64,000 bases of DNA from positions 387,693-451,692 of the forward strand of contig JADJPR010000002.1 of assembly GCA_016713135.1 (NCBI GenBank), in the 5' to 3' direction. Made by a program: the position numbers and the translations under genes. Numbering within the stretch: position 1 is the first letter of the stretch; each line of letters starts with the position of its first letter. Under the pieces are notes generated by a model. It made no database searches. It was given only the letters and a program-made list of their open reading frames with translations, and had not been told where the DNA came from. This stretch comes from Rhodanobacteraceae bacterium. GTDB taxonomy: Bacteria; Pseudomonadota; Gammaproteobacteria; Xanthomonadales; SZUA-5. This document shows, one piece after another, positions 25,046 through 36,931 of the stretch.

Positions 25046-25861
25046 CTAGCGGATCCGTGCCCGAAGCTCATCAAGTTCCCAGGACTTCTCACTTGGCCAT
25101 GCCAGCGTATTCCACGCCGGCAACCGGCGACAAACACGCGAATGATCCCTGACGTCACACATCGCGTAGCCGTGTGCTCCGAGCAATTCCGCAATCGCTG
25201 CAGCATTCTCCGGAGCAACCTCGATAATGAGCAAGGGCCTCACCTCGGACAACAGCCGCCCGGCCCCGCGCAAGGCCGATAACTCAGCACCTTCGATGTC
25301 GATCTTTACGATATCCGGCTGACGGATCTGACCGATCAACCAATCCATTGAAGTACACGAAACCAGCGTGCGATCACGCTCGCCACCGGTTCGCGGGTTA
25401 CCAGACGATGAAGCGAGATGATTCAGTGCGCGATCTGTGCGCGCGATAACAAACTCGGCGATACATTGCTCCGAACCTACCGCCAAAGGCAGGATCCGAA
25501 CTGGCGCCCCAGCATGCGTACCGGACACTGTTGAGCGCCGAAGCAAATCCACGAGGAAAAGGTCAGGCTCAAACGCAACAATCAGACCGCCGCTACCAGC
25601 CATGGCGCTTGCTGCAAACGCAAATATCCCCTGATTGGCCCCAACATCCCAAACACACATATCGCGGCGAACAAACCGCCGAGCCCAGTCAAGAAGACCG
25701 AGTGCCTGTTTCGAGCGCCAGCCGGGTTTCCAGATCGAAAGCATCGAAGCCGGCGAACAAAAAACCACACCGCCACCCAGCGATGACGGAAGACGCTTGC
25801 GAATTACCACATTCTGACTTAGTCCACGCAGCAGACGCCGCAGGATTTGCATCGGGCTCAT
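25046..25861 (-). CDS. FkbM-family methyltransferase
   Basis: About 271 residues, Methyltransf_21 (FkbM) type. SAM motif I WDVGANQGIFAFAASAM, then VAFEPDLFLVDLL, and DIVKIDIEGAELSALRGA with LLIIEVAPENAAAI are diagnostic. The likely start is ATG 25861 (MSPMQILRRLL); an upstream in-frame codon at 25909 would overlap the preceding gene's spacer. FkbM members typically O-methylate sugars in polysaccharides. It is the last EPS gene before the lasso cluster; the 224-base gap to the nucleotidyltransferase start is the largest in this part and holds no gene I can support, only a weak promoter-like TATGCT/TATAGC stretch around 24970. Confidence 0.82.
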   Translation of the reverse strand: MSPMQILRRLLRGLSQNVVIRKRLPSSLGGGVVFCSPASMLSIWKPGWRSKQALGLLDWARRFVRRDMCVWDVGANQGIFAFAASAMAGSGGLIVAFEPDLFLVDLLRRSTVSGTHAGAPVRILPLAVGSEQCIAEFVIARTDRALNHLASSSGNPRTGGERDRTLVSCTSMDWLIGQIRQPDIVKIDIEGAELSALRGAGRLLSEVRPLLIIEVAPENAAAIAELLGAHGYAMCDVRDHSRVCRRLPAWNTLAWPSEKSWELDELRARIR

Positions 25862-25915
25862 CGAACGCGTGTTGCAGCCGCCGGCGGGACCAAGCCGCGC
25901 TCGGCGCAACTTGGC

Positions 25916-26758
25916 TTAATCATCGACATGCTTGTCCCGGGCACCAGTCTCATGCATCTTCACGCGAATATGAAGATCATGCGCAAGACGCAGCAGACAG
26001 TAATCCAATCCAGCCCTCCCATCAAGGAAGCCGCGTCTGAGGAAATAGGTATAGGCAAACCGAAACAGAGCGCGTGCCGGGAGTCGACTCGCGAGCACTT
26101 TGAGCGCCCGCCGGCGTGCAATCGGATCCGCGCCGACAAGTGCGCCGAAGTCCAACGCCTCACGCCGAAGACGCAGGATCAACTCAACCTCATCCGTCGA
26201 GTACTGGTTGTGGCGGGCAACCCATTGGTGTACGCCCTTGCTGAATCCTTCGTGCCGCCAACCCGACTTCAAATAGTGTAAGGCACCATCAGTCACTTCG
26301 CGCTGACCGTGACCCTCTTTGCGAAACCTCACCGAGCCTACCCGAAGCAGGCGCAGCTGATAAGAAGGATACAAAGTCGAATATTTGAGCCAGCGACCCA
26401 GGAAATAATTGCGCCCGGCAATAAATGCGCCCACCTTTCCATCCGGATTGGCGATGAAATCCTGGATTTCGAGCAGCAGTTCCGGATCACAGAATTCATC
26501 CGCATCAACGAACAGCAACCAGTCAGAGATCGGGCCGACGTGATCAATCGCCCAGTTGCGCTGATCGCCAAAATCCTTGAATGCGTGATGGAATATGCGA
26601 ACCCCAGGACGCGCTGCGCGAGCCGACTCCAAAGTAGCATCGTTACTACCCGAGTCGACAATGACAACGTCAGCCACGTTTTCAAGACAAGCCAGGCAGC
26701 ACCCAATGTTGGCGGCCTCGTTGTAGGTCAGGATGACCGCAGTTACTGGAACCAACAT
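25916..26758 (-). CDS. GT2 glycosyltransferase (WaaE/KdtX-like)
   Basis: 280-residue inverting GT-A enzyme. The start at 26758 gives MLVPVTAVILTYNEAANIGCCL, followed by VVIVDSGSNDATL, DQRNWAID and the metal-binding WLLFVDADEFC. The C-terminal features REVTDGALHYLKSGW and HEGFSKGVHQWVARHNQYS belong to the LPS-core/EPS subfamily, with QYS common in heptose/GlcNAc-adding WaaE-type enzymes. It works on the cytoplasmic face of the inner membrane. It is 48 bases downstream of the GT4 gene at 26.8 kb. The donor sugar is unknown. Confidence 0.85.
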   Translation of the reverse strand: MLVPVTAVILTYNEAANIGCCLACLENVADVVIVDSGSNDATLESARAARPGVRIFHHAFKDFGDQRNWAIDHVGPISDWLLFVDADEFCDPELLLEIQDFIANPDGKVGAFIAGRNYFLGRWLKYSTLYPSYQLRLLRVGSVRFRKEGHGQREVTDGALHYLKSGWRHEGFSKGVHQWVARHNQYSTDEVELILRLRREALDFGALVGADPIARRRALKVLASRLPARALFRFAYTYFLRRGFLDGRAGLDYCLLRLAHDLHIRVKMHETGARDKHVDD

Positions 26759-26806
26759 CGGCGCACCGGCAAACAGCAAAAGGCGGGAGCAGATTTCACG
26801 AAGGCA

Positions 26807-27976
26807 TCAATTGGATCGAGCAAACCCAGTGCGCATCAAAATGTCCTTGTATACAGCACCAGTCTGAGCCGCAATTTTATCCCAGGTAAAGCGCTCCGCC
26901 ACCATGGCACGCGCCCGGATACCGCGCTCATTCGCATGATCAAGATTTGCAAACAGCTCAATCAGAGCCAAGGCCGCGGGCCTGACATCGGGCGCAACCA
27001 CCCAGCCCGCGGACCGCTCGGCGACTTCCGGCAGATTGCATTCGCTAGAAATGACCGCCGGGAGCCCCGCCGCGAGCGCCTCCAGCGCTGCGACAGGCAA
27101 ACCCTCGGAGCGGGAAATCAGTGCAAACCCATCCGCTCCGGCGAGCGCCTCACCCTTGCCCGCCCCCGAAACCTCGCCAATGAAACGGCATCTCGCCGCA
27201 AGATCGAGACCCCGCGCCAACTCCTCCATTTCAGCCCGGTACCCGGACCCTGCGTCGTCGCCAGCGACCACGAGATAGAGTTCCGGATGAGTCCTCGCGA
27301 TCATCTGGAATGCCCTCAGCAAAATATCCAGCCCCTTTTTCTCATGCACCCGCGAAAGAAACAGCAACACGCGACTCCCGAGTGGCAGGCCCAGTTCCCG
27401 CGCGAGTCCTCCGGTATTCCTGGGACGTAAAGTCTCGCCGCGTGAGACGCCGTTTGGAATTATCGTAGCTGGAGCGCGCAAGCCTGCCTCGCGGAACTGA
27501 GCGGCCTCTTTGAGAGTCAGAGCCTGCAAACCTGCAGCAGACTGGAGCAAAGGCCACTCGGTCAGCGCGCCATACAACTTCTTGCCGAGCCGGTTCTGGC
27601 GAAGCGCCCATGAATCCAGTGAACCTTGCGGAGCGACCACATAAGGCTTGCTCGCCTTGTATGCGCAACGCATCGCCCACCAACTCGGGAAATTCCAGAT
27701 GGCATGCACATGGACAAGATCGGCTTTGGCAACCTCCCTCGGCAAACGCCGCGCCAGCGCCCACGAGATCCCTGGGTTATTCAACGGCACGCTCAACGGA
27801 TACTTGAGGTTCTCAGCCCAACGAGAATCTGGCGCCAGCGATGCGCAATTCGGCTTCTCCACGTGAGCAACGCTCACCTTCATGCCCAAGCGCCCTTGCG
27901 CCTCAGCCAGCGGGAGCACAATATGCGTGGTCCCTGAAGAATTGGCCAATCCGCGAATGACATGAAGTACACGCAT
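26807..27976 (-). CDS. GT4 glycosyltransferase
   Basis: 389 residues, GT-B fold, retaining. N-terminus MRVLHVIRGLANSSGTTHIVLPLAEA; acceptor-domain motif DLVHVHAIWNFPSWWAM; then APQGSLDSWALRQN, IIPNGVSRGETL, LLFLSRVHEKKGLDILLRAF and the donor-site FALISRSEGLPVAALEALAAGLPAVIS with the E-x7-E arrangement. It starts 3 bases after the stop of the preceding gene at 27980, so it is likely translationally coupled. It belongs to the run of five GT4 genes between 26.8 and 35.1 kb; its sugar specificity cannot be read. Confidence 0.88.
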   Translation of the reverse strand: MRVLHVIRGLANSSGTTHIVLPLAEAQGRLGMKVSVAHVEKPNCASLAPDSRWAENLKYPLSVPLNNPGISWALARRLPREVAKADLVHVHAIWNFPSWWAMRCAYKASKPYVVAPQGSLDSWALRQNRLGKKLYGALTEWPLLQSAAGLQALTLKEAAQFREAGLRAPATIIPNGVSRGETLRPRNTGGLARELGLPLGSRVLLFLSRVHEKKGLDILLRAFQMIARTHPELYLVVAGDDAGSGYRAEMEELARGLDLAARCRFIGEVSGAGKGEALAGADGFALISRSEGLPVAALEALAAGLPAVISSECNLPEVAERSAGWVVAPDVRPAALALIELFANLDHANERGIRARAMVAERFTWDKIAAQTGAVYKDILMRTGFARSN

Positions 27977-27979
27977 ACG

Positions 27980-29164
27980 CTAACTAGCCCCAAGGGCGGC
28001 ACCGACCGCCGATGCAAGCCCCTGGGCAAAGCGTCTTGGGCCAAAATCATCTACGCGGGCACATGCGGCAGCCCCAAACCTGGCAAGGGCCGGACCATCG
28101 AGTTCGCCAACGCGGCACATCGCATCCGCGATTTCGCTATCACACCAGGCATTGAATGAATACCCATTCACTCCATCCTGAAGCAATTCACTCGCCGCAC
28201 CAACCGATCGCGCGACCAGCAACGGCAGCGAGCACGCCGCAGCTTCATTGACCACCAATCCCCAGGCTTCGGCTTTTGCGGGATGAATGAAAGCGCCAGC
28301 GCCGGCATACCATCTCGGCAGTTCCTCGTATTGCAGGAATCCCATCCAAAATACAACGTCATCCAGACCCAGGTCCGAGCAGAGGCGCCGAAGTCGAGCT
28401 TCCTCTGCCCCGGTACCCGAAATGACGAGGTTCCAGGCGTGCTTCCCCACCCGCCTTCGATAAATAGTATAGGCACGCAGCAAGCCGTCGAAGTTCTTCC
28501 GCTCCAGCAAGCGCGCACAAGCAAAGAAGTACGGACCACCTGAGCCAATTCTTCCTTGCGTTCCCATGCTTCTATGGGCCGCGGCGGAATCGCGAAAATA
28601 ATCGTTATCAACCGCGTTGTAGCCCAGGAAGATGCGATCGCGCGGAACGCCAAGCCTGGCGAGGTAGTCCGCATGCACGCGCCCTCCCACCAGCCCCGCA
28701 TGAACCCTTCGCAGCAACCAACGCTTTCCAAACTCCTTCCAGGCCCAACGACGCGCGTCCTCGTGCCGGGTTTCAGACATCACGACGGCTCTCCGGCTCC
28801 TCCGCGCGGCCACCCAGTCCAGAGCCGCGCGGGCCTCGGCGACCGACCATCCGTTAATGACCACCACGTCCGTGCACAGACTGTCAAGCCACTCATGAAC
28901 AGCCACCCGAATCGTGGAAGCAGGCAGATGGGCATAGTCCACACCAGGAAACAGAGTCGTAGCCCATGATGGTCGCGCCAAAGCCTCGGTTTTCCAATCA
29001 TAGGCATCGCGACTGCATATCTCGGCAAGCGCGAGCCCCCAACCGTTCTGAGCAATCAAGCGCTGACCTGCGCTTGCGCGCGCCAAGTGATAGGGACCGA
29101 TGCGCCCCCAGAGTAGTGCCACACGCAGACAAGGGGCACCAGCCTCATCGGCACCAGCCGTCAT
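27980..29164 (-). CDS. GT4 glycosyltransferase
   Basis: 394-residue GT-B enzyme. The N-terminus LRVALLWGRIGPYHLARASAG is the family's glycine-rich loop; FLGYNAVDNDYFRDS and FACARLLERKNFDGLLRAYTIYRR open the donor domain, and GAFIHPAKAEAWGLVVNEAAACSLPLLVARSVGAASELL is the donor-binding E-x7-E region. WLDSLCTDVVVINGWSVAEARAAL marks the acceptor domain. The start at 29164 (MTAGADEAG) is 18 bases after the Wzy-like stop. No frame problems. Specificity unknown. Confidence 0.87.
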   Translation of the reverse strand: MTAGADEAGAPCLRVALLWGRIGPYHLARASAGQRLIAQNGWGLALAEICSRDAYDWKTEALARPSWATTLFPGVDYAHLPASTIRVAVHEWLDSLCTDVVVINGWSVAEARAALDWVAARRSRRAVVMSETRHEDARRWAWKEFGKRWLLRRVHAGLVGGRVHADYLARLGVPRDRIFLGYNAVDNDYFRDSAAAHRSMGTQGRIGSGGPYFFACARLLERKNFDGLLRAYTIYRRRVGKHAWNLVISGTGAEEARLRRLCSDLGLDDVVFWMGFLQYEELPRWYAGAGAFIHPAKAEAWGLVVNEAAACSLPLLVARSVGAASELLQDGVNGYSFNAWCDSEIADAMCRVGELDGPALARFGAAACARVDDFGPRRFAQGLASAVGAALGAS

Positions 29165-29182
29165 GACCCAAACGCGCTTCTT

Positions 29183-30574
29183 TCAAACACCACCGGGCGC
29201 CCGCTTCCCGCGAGTAGCGAGCTCTTCTTGGCTACGATTTTTCTGTCGAATATCACGCCCAATGAACCAACGCCACGCCACGAAGGTTCCGACGGCCATC
29301 ACCAGAAAGCGCTGATACCAGGCCGAGAAGGACTGGGTCGGAAGATATATGCAAAGACCGAGCGCGCCCAGAAAGATCACCGTCCATACCTGACCAATGG
29401 TCCGATGCTTGAACCATAGCCACCGCAGGAAGCGACCAAGCAGAAATACGAAGAACAGGGCAAACCACCACCATTCAGAATACAAATCGGAGAGCACGCC
29501 GATCGAATGACCCGCGGGCAAAGGAAAGCCAAGCGCAACCACTTGCTCGTACTCCTCAAAGCCGGTGGGATTCCCTCCCGTCTTCCAGTAAGCTCCAACG
29601 TCCTCATATTTTGTCGGCCAAAGTTGACGCGGAATCGGGCGAATGAGCAGATCAACCCACCAGCGCTTACCCCAGAAAAACGCATTGTAGTATTCGGTAA
29701 TCAACGCGCTTCCAACTCCGCTCACATAATCATTCTGGGACAACTGCCCGGTATCTGGCAAGAGTGTCGACGTAAGCCCGACTCTGGTCGGCCCCCCCCC
29801 CTCGTCAGCAAACCAGGACTGCCGGTTCGTCCACAGAAAAATGACCGAGAGGAGAATGACACTGATCGCAAGCCCGGTGCGCAAGAGCCCGGGCGCTCGA
29901 CCCCTCGAAACGACCCAGGAGACGAACAACGTAGCCAGAGAAATAAACAACGGTCCGCGACGGACACCCAAGGTGCCCTGAAGTAAATTTGGACTCAGCA
30001 TGACCACCACGACACACCAATCGACTGCGCGAAAACCACGTCCCTGTCGCGCAAGGGAATAAATAAGCGCAGCCGGGTACGACAGCAGGTAGGCTTCACC
30101 GACGTAACCGCTGGCGGCCCGCCCGCCACCCTTGTATACCGAATATGCGGCTTCAAACCCGCCAACGTTGAAGATCGATGTCAGGTAGCTGAGGATTGCC
30201 ACCGAGCCCAGAACGACGGACAGCCGCACGAGCCTGCGGCGGGTCCTATCGACCGAAACAGTTGCCGCCAAAGAGCGCCACGGACTCAATTCCTTTGGAG
30301 ATGCCAGTCGCCGGCCCCGCGTCCAGACCATACCAATCATCATGCACACCAGTGCCGCGCAATAGTATGCTTGCACGCGGTTCAAGGACCCTTCCCCCAG
30401 CAGGCTTGTCAGGTCACCATTACGGTCAAGCAGCAGCGGCCAGAAGCAATACCCGGCGAGCATCAGCGGCGCAGTAAAGACGGCAGGATGAAACGCGTCG
30501 CGGTATCGCGCATAAGCGATTATTGCCGCCAGCGCAACCACAAAACCACTGCAAAGTGCCAGATAGGTGAACAA
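29183..30574 (-). CDS. Wzy-like O-antigen/EPS repeat polymerase
   Basis: 463-residue inner-membrane protein with about eleven hydrophobic segments (for example LALCSGFVVALAAIIAY at the N-terminus, LSVVLGSVAILSYL, and LGALGLCIYLPTQSF near the C-terminus). A large periplasmic segment (after VGSALITEYYNAFFWGKRWW, containing PRQLWPTKYEDVGAYW) resembles the oligosaccharide repeat-unit polymerase family rather than WaaL. It would join repeat units on undecaprenyl diphosphate in the periplasm. The start is TTG 30574 (MFTYLALC), without a convincing Shine-Dalgarno site. The window has no separate Wzx or Wza/Wzc genes, so the partner flippase may be an ABC protein here or be encoded elsewhere. Confidence 0.75.
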   Translation of the reverse strand: MFTYLALCSGFVVALAAIIAYARYRDAFHPAVFTAPLMLAGYCFWPLLLDRNGDLTSLLGEGSLNRVQAYYCAALVCMMIGMVWTRGRRLASPKELSPWRSLAATVSVDRTRRRLVRLSVVLGSVAILSYLTSIFNVGGFEAAYSVYKGGGRAASGYVGEAYLLSYPAALIYSLARQGRGFRAVDWCVVVVMLSPNLLQGTLGVRRGPLFISLATLFVSWVVSRGRAPGLLRTGLAISVILLSVIFLWTNRQSWFADEGGGPTRVGLTSTLLPDTGQLSQNDYVSGVGSALITEYYNAFFWGKRWWVDLLIRPIPRQLWPTKYEDVGAYWKTGGNPTGFEEYEQVVALGFPLPAGHSIGVLSDLYSEWWWFALFFVFLLGRFLRWLWFKHRTIGQVWTVIFLGALGLCIYLPTQSFSAWYQRFLVMAVGTFVAWRWFIGRDIRQKNRSQEELATRGKRAPGGV

Positions 30575-30657
30575 GATCTACTGCAGACCGATCCCGATGG
30601 AGTGGAAGGGTAGCGCGACCCCGCGGATCAATTCACAGAAGACAACAACTCGCAACA

Positions 30658-31458
30658 TCACTCTGCAGGCTTCCTTGCCTGGACATAATAAGAGAAAGGC
30701 ACCGCAGGCGACCTTGAGTCCAGCGGGAGCAACGGTAGTGCGACGAGAAAGCACGGAACACCCGCCCAAGGCCCAAAGCGCTCCTGAAGCGCTTTGGTAC
30801 GCGAATTGAACCATTGTCGAATCGCGCCGCCGAAACCAAATGGCGCCTCAACCTGGAATCCGATCGGGCCCAGCAGGTCCCTGAACGCAGCCTCATTATA
30901 GCCTGCACGTACATGTCCGCCCTTCTCCTCCAGATCCAGCGGAAAATTCGCGTTGTAAGGGTGGTCCGCATTCGGGGTGGTCAGATGCAGGTATCCCCCT
31001 GGCTTCAGCAGGGAGTAGAAGGCGGCGCATATCCCTCGATCATCGACTATATGCTCGATAACATCAGCGCAGACGATCTCATCAAACTCGCCATATCGTC
31101 GCTTGAGCCCATCCGTGTCGTACAGATTGTGATCGAGAAAGCAGATTTCCCCTTCCGAAATCCCAAGTTTCTCATTGAAGAGGCGCCGGGCACCCCGAAC
31201 CTCCGATTCTTTAAGGCTCACACCAATAACGCGATAGCCGCGGCGCCAAGCCTGCAACGAAAGCATGCCGTTGCCGAACCCGGCGTCAAGCATCGTTTGA
31301 GATCGCCCTTCGCCGCCTCGGAAGTGCAATGGGACAATCCTGAATCGTTCACGCGCATGCAGGTTGACTCCCGGGAATATCCACCACTTCAGAGTATCCA
31401 TGATTCTCTGACGAAGCGTGGCAACTCGCCCCTTGAACTTATTCCTTGAAGTATTCAT
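30658..31458 (-). CDS. SAM-dependent methyltransferase
   Basis: 266 residues. Motif I TMLDAGFGNGMLSLQAWRRGY, with VIGVSLKESEVRGARRLF after it, and FDEIVCADVIEHIVDD with LLKPGGYLHLTTPNADHPYN typify Methyltransf_11/25 enzymes, often sugar O- or N-methyltransferases. KGGHVRAGYNEAAFRDLLG is the later GHxRxY-type motif. The gene starts at ATG 31458, overlapping the upstream GT4 stop by 4 bases, so the two are coupled. Substrate unknown. Confidence 0.83.
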   Translation of the reverse strand: MNTSRNKFKGRVATLRQRIMDTLKWWIFPGVNLHARERFRIVPLHFRGGEGRSQTMLDAGFGNGMLSLQAWRRGYRVIGVSLKESEVRGARRLFNEKLGISEGEICFLDHNLYDTDGLKRRYGEFDEIVCADVIEHIVDDRGICAAFYSLLKPGGYLHLTTPNADHPYNANFPLDLEEKGGHVRAGYNEAAFRDLLGPIGFQVEAPFGFGGAIRQWFNSRTKALQERFGPWAGVPCFLVALPLLPLDSRSPAVPFSYYVQARKPAE

Positions 31459-32771
31459 CTATCTACCGGGTTTTGATCGACAGGTACCTTCGGGCTGGCG
31501 ACAAATTCCACGCCAAGACCAAGCGCGCGTATCAGGCGCTCACCGTAGCGTGGAACGGTGAACTCGGCCGCACGCGCTCTAGCCTCGCGTCCCATAGCAG
31601 CCAGTCGCCGCCGGTCTTGCATGAGCATCATCAGTCTTTCGGCAATCACCTGAGGTGATCGAATTGGAACGACAAAACCATCCGTGCCGTCGCGCAGGAT
31701 GTCGGGGGCGGCCGTGTTCTCGGTCGCGACAACAACCAAGCCCGCAGCCATCGCCTCGAGTATCACCATGCCGAAGGTGTCACTGATCGAAGGCAGAACG
31801 AGCACGTCCGCCCATCGAAACAGCTCAGGCATTTCCGAGCGAGGTACTGGTCCAAGCAATTTCATCCGCCGCTGCAGATCCTTGCGAGCAAGCATGCTCA
31901 ATTCAAGGTCACCCGCGGCCTGGGCTTCCACCCTGGAGTCGTTGATCAGATCAAGTGCTTGGTTGAGGTACGCGATTCCCTTCCGCAGACCATCGCCACC
32001 CACATAGAGTACGCGAAGTGCTGTATCGGGCCGAGTAACCTGTTCTCGATACTCCTGATACAAGTGTCCTGCTACACCTAGGGGCACCACCAGCACGCGA
32101 TCCGACGCAACGCCCTCTGCCTCGATCGCACGCTTGGCAAAGGTGGACCCACAAACAATTCGGTGCGCCAAGTCAAGCTCTTCACGCTGACGCAACAGAT
32201 AGCCCTCGGTCATGCGATCGTCCACGGCGCGGCTGGACCAACCGGGAAACCTACGGGCCTCCTCCTGAATCAACCCAACTTCGAAGGCACGCGGGGCAGT
32301 GGCATGGTCAAGCCAGCAATGAACCCCACGATCACGCGCTGCAATGAATGTCTCCTTTGCCGCCGAGGTGAATGCATAGACGGCCGAGGTTGCGTCGTCC
32401 AACTCACGTGCGCACAATTCGGCGAAGCGTCGTCCGCCCCAAAGCCAATTCCCGGTCCGCTCTTCTGCGCTACGGGCGCGGTTCGCATACCATTTGTACT
32501 GCAAACCAAAAATCGGAAAGGTTCGAATATGACATTCCGGCAACCCAACACCCGATTGGCGATCCGCCAACCGACGAAGTTCGTCGCGTCCAAGCAGCGC
32601 ACTTGTGCGGTGCAACAGGCTTCGGAGCGATTCCGAGCGTATCAGTAGATCGGTGCAGAACTTCTTCAGATAACCGTGACTGTGAAACGCGTTGGCGACG
32701 GCATAGTGCCGCCTGGCTCCCAGTTGGGTAACCAATACGCCGGAATTGTGATTCAGAGGGAGCAACGTCAC
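31455..32771 (-). CDS. GT4 glycosyltransferase
   Basis: 438-residue GT-B enzyme starting at GTG 32771, which forms a GTGA overlap with the upstream stop. MTLLPLNHNSGVLVTQLGARRHYAVANAFHSHGYL opens the N-terminal domain, and VYAFTSAAKETFIAARDRGVHCWLDHA follows. The donor domain shows VVPLGVAGHLYQEY, LRVLYVGGDGLRKGIAYLNQA, and ADVLVLPSISDTFGMVILEAMAAGLVVVATENTAAPDIL (E-x7-E like). The ORF opens further upstream at 32855, but that part overlaps the upstream gene. Specificity unknown. Confidence 0.86.
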   Translation of the reverse strand: MTLLPLNHNSGVLVTQLGARRHYAVANAFHSHGYLKKFCTDLLIRSESLRSLLHRTSALLGRDELRRLADRQSGVGLPECHIRTFPIFGLQYKWYANRARSAEERTGNWLWGGRRFAELCARELDDATSAVYAFTSAAKETFIAARDRGVHCWLDHATAPRAFEVGLIQEEARRFPGWSSRAVDDRMTEGYLLRQREELDLAHRIVCGSTFAKRAIEAEGVASDRVLVVPLGVAGHLYQEYREQVTRPDTALRVLYVGGDGLRKGIAYLNQALDLINDSRVEAQAAGDLELSMLARKDLQRRMKLLGPVPRSEMPELFRWADVLVLPSISDTFGMVILEAMAAGLVVVATENTAAPDILRDGTDGFVVPIRSPQVIAERLMMLMQDRRRLAAMGREARARAAEFTVPRYGERLIRALGLGVEFVASPKVPVDQNPVDR

Positions 32772-33883
32772 CTGTTTGAAAATTCCCGGAGTGCCTGACC
32801 CAGTCGATCGACAGATCTCGCCCATGTGTGTTCGCGAGCCTGTCGATAGCCACAAGCCCGCATGCGACCATGAAACTCGCGATCGCTCGCGAGACGTTCG
32901 ATAGAATCGCAGATACCATCAGCGTCCGCAGCTGCCACCAGAATGGCACCGTCTCCTGCAATCTCCCGGTGCGCAGGGATATCACTGGCGATCACCGGGG
33001 TACCAACTGACATTGCCTCAATCAGAGTAATGCCGAATCCTTCGTATCGAGACAACGAACATGCAAACTCCGCCGAAGCCACCAACCCCGCCAGTTGCTC
33101 ATCTGACAGGCCGCGTGCGACATGAATCACGTTGGATGGCAGAGACTGCGCCGCAAACTCGGCAGATACCGGGCCAACCAAGACCAGCTTGAAATCCGGA
33201 AGGCGCACAGACAAACGCGCCGCCATCCTCAAAAAGTGATCCCCACCCTTCTTGAATGTCAAGCCACCAACCGAAATTCCGTACCGACTATTTCCGAGAC
33301 CACTGTCAACCAAGGACCTCTCGTAGCCCCTCTGTGCATTGAAGGCTGGAGACGCGCCATTCCCAACAATCCTGATCTTCTCCTGCAGATGTCCAAAGTT
33401 CGCATTGATTCGATCGGCTGTAAACGCAGAGACCGCAAGTATCAGGTCCGCCCTGCGTAGCGCCTTTCCAAGCAGCCAACGGATCTTGATTTTCTCTCGC
33501 CAGCGAGGGCGTTCCTGATCGAGACCCCACAAATCATGCACGGTAATGGCAAGCCTTGCACGCCCCGGCGGAATCCAAAGCTCGCGAGGGCAATACACCC
33601 AATCGCACGAATGACTCCATCGCCGCGCGGTCGGCCAACCGATTACATTAGCAAGCGTCCGTTGCACCGGCCTGCCCAAGGGCACAACAGCCGTACTCAA
33701 GCCGCCGAGTTGCGAAGCAGACTCGTGCAAGTTTGCGGCCCCGACTGGCACCAACCATTCAAGATCGATTCCCGGTGACCGCGAGAGGCCGGACAACATA
33801 TTGACTATATGTTTCCCAACACCGGTAACGTGGGGGTCCGAGCGCGACAACGCAGTCCATGCAGCGATCTTAATATGAGCCAC
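32768..33883 (-). CDS. GT4 glycosyltransferase
   Basis: 371-residue GT-B enzyme. The GTG start at 33883 (MAHIKIAAWTALSRSDPHVTGVGKH) gives the expected GT4 N-terminus with the GVGKHI motif, overlapping the preceding GT4 stop by 14 bases. LAITVHDLWGLDQERPRWREK and ADLILAVSAFTADRI precede GISVGGLTFKKGGDHFLRMAARL and EFACSLSRYEGFGITLIEAMSVGTPVIASDIPAHREIA, the donor-site motif. The upstream in-frame extension to 34021 is discarded. It resembles mannosyl/rhamnosyl transferases of the WbdA/RfaB type, but specificity is not shown. Confidence 0.87.
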   Translation of the reverse strand: MAHIKIAAWTALSRSDPHVTGVGKHIVNMLSGLSRSPGIDLEWLVPVGAANLHESASQLGGLSTAVVPLGRPVQRTLANVIGWPTARRWSHSCDWVYCPRELWIPPGRARLAITVHDLWGLDQERPRWREKIKIRWLLGKALRRADLILAVSAFTADRINANFGHLQEKIRIVGNGASPAFNAQRGYERSLVDSGLGNSRYGISVGGLTFKKGGDHFLRMAARLSVRLPDFKLVLVGPVSAEFAAQSLPSNVIHVARGLSDEQLAGLVASAEFACSLSRYEGFGITLIEAMSVGTPVIASDIPAHREIAGDGAILVAAADADGICDSIERLASDREFHGRMRACGYRQAREHTWARSVDRLGQALREFSNR

Positions 33884-35050
33884 CTGACCGATGATCACGA
33901 GGCTCCGTGAGCTCCCGATATACAGATTGAACGCGCCTACCGAAACAATCCAGTGAAAATTCGGCGCAGACCCGAGCGCGTGCTGCCAACCCCATTTCCA
34001 ACCGGAGCCCTTTGTTTCCAATCAAGGTTGCAAGTGCATCCGCCAGTGCAGCTGGATCTCCGCTCCTGATCAGATATCCTTCGATCCCGTCCCTCAGCAC
34101 TTCACGTGTGCCGCCGACATCCGTCGCAACTGCGGCAAGTCCAGAAGCCAGTGCCTCCAGGAGACCAAGAGGCAATCCCTCGGTCTCGGACGGTTGAATG
34201 TAGATGTCCGCATCCGCGTAGAAGCCATGCATGTCTTCGACATGACCGCAAAATTGCAGCCGTGCATCCAGCGCCAACTCAGCCACTCGCCTTTGCAGGC
34301 TTCCCAAGAGCGGACCGCTCCCCGCAACACGACACACAAAATCGACCCGGGTCTCGGACAATCTCGCGAGGGCCATCAACAGCACTTCCAGACCCTTTTT
34401 GGGGGCAAGCCTTGCTGCGACAGCCAAAACCACTGGGCCGTTACGCACCTGGTCGCCGCGATTGCAGCCAAACCGAGCAACGTCGATACCATTCAGCACC
34501 GGCACCGGCGCGTATTCGCCCGCCAACGGTAACTCAGCTTGCCAATGATCGGCAACCGCCCGGGACACAGCGATGACTCGAGTGCCAGAACGCTTGAACA
34601 GGCGACGCGTCAACCAGCGTTTCAGCGCACTCTTCACCGAACCTGATTTGAGCCAATCCGCCATCAAGTGCAGATGGACGCAGTGACGGCTCGATCTCCC
34701 GATACGAGCCAGTGCAACAATGCAGTCAGCATCCCAGCCGTGGCTATGCAGCACCCGCGGCCATCCGAACTCATCCAGTTTCTTGCGCAGGCGCCACGCT
34801 GCGGCAAGTATGGAACTTGGACGGTTGTAGCGTCCGTCGTACTGGATCACCAGGTCAGCGTGGTGCGCCATATTCGGATCCGAGTCTCCAAGTGCAATCA
34901 GCTCGTTACACGGCTGACCGTTTCTCCTCGACCAATCACGAATGTCAATTGCAACTCGCTGCCCGCCTCCGTACATTCGTCCCGATATCACCTGAAACGT
35001 TTCCGAACGTTGTGTCTCCGGATTCTCACGACCAGCTTGCCCAGATCGGT

Positions 35051-35054
<4 letters not shown>
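33870..35054 (-). CDS. GT4 glycosyltransferase
   Basis: 394-residue GT-B enzyme. The N-terminal FQVISGRMYGGGQRVAIDIRDWSRR with VLHSHGWDADCIVALARIGR, then HCVHLHLMADWLK and VIAVSRAVADHW, and the donor domain VPVLNGIDVARFGCN, VVLAVAARLAPKKGLEVLL, ADIYIQPSETEGLPLGLLEALASGLAAVATDVGG are typical GT4. It starts at ATG 35054, overlapping galE by 4 bases. Specificity unknown. Confidence 0.87.
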
Positions 35055-36918
<1,864 letters not shown>

Positions 36919-36931
<13 letters not shown>
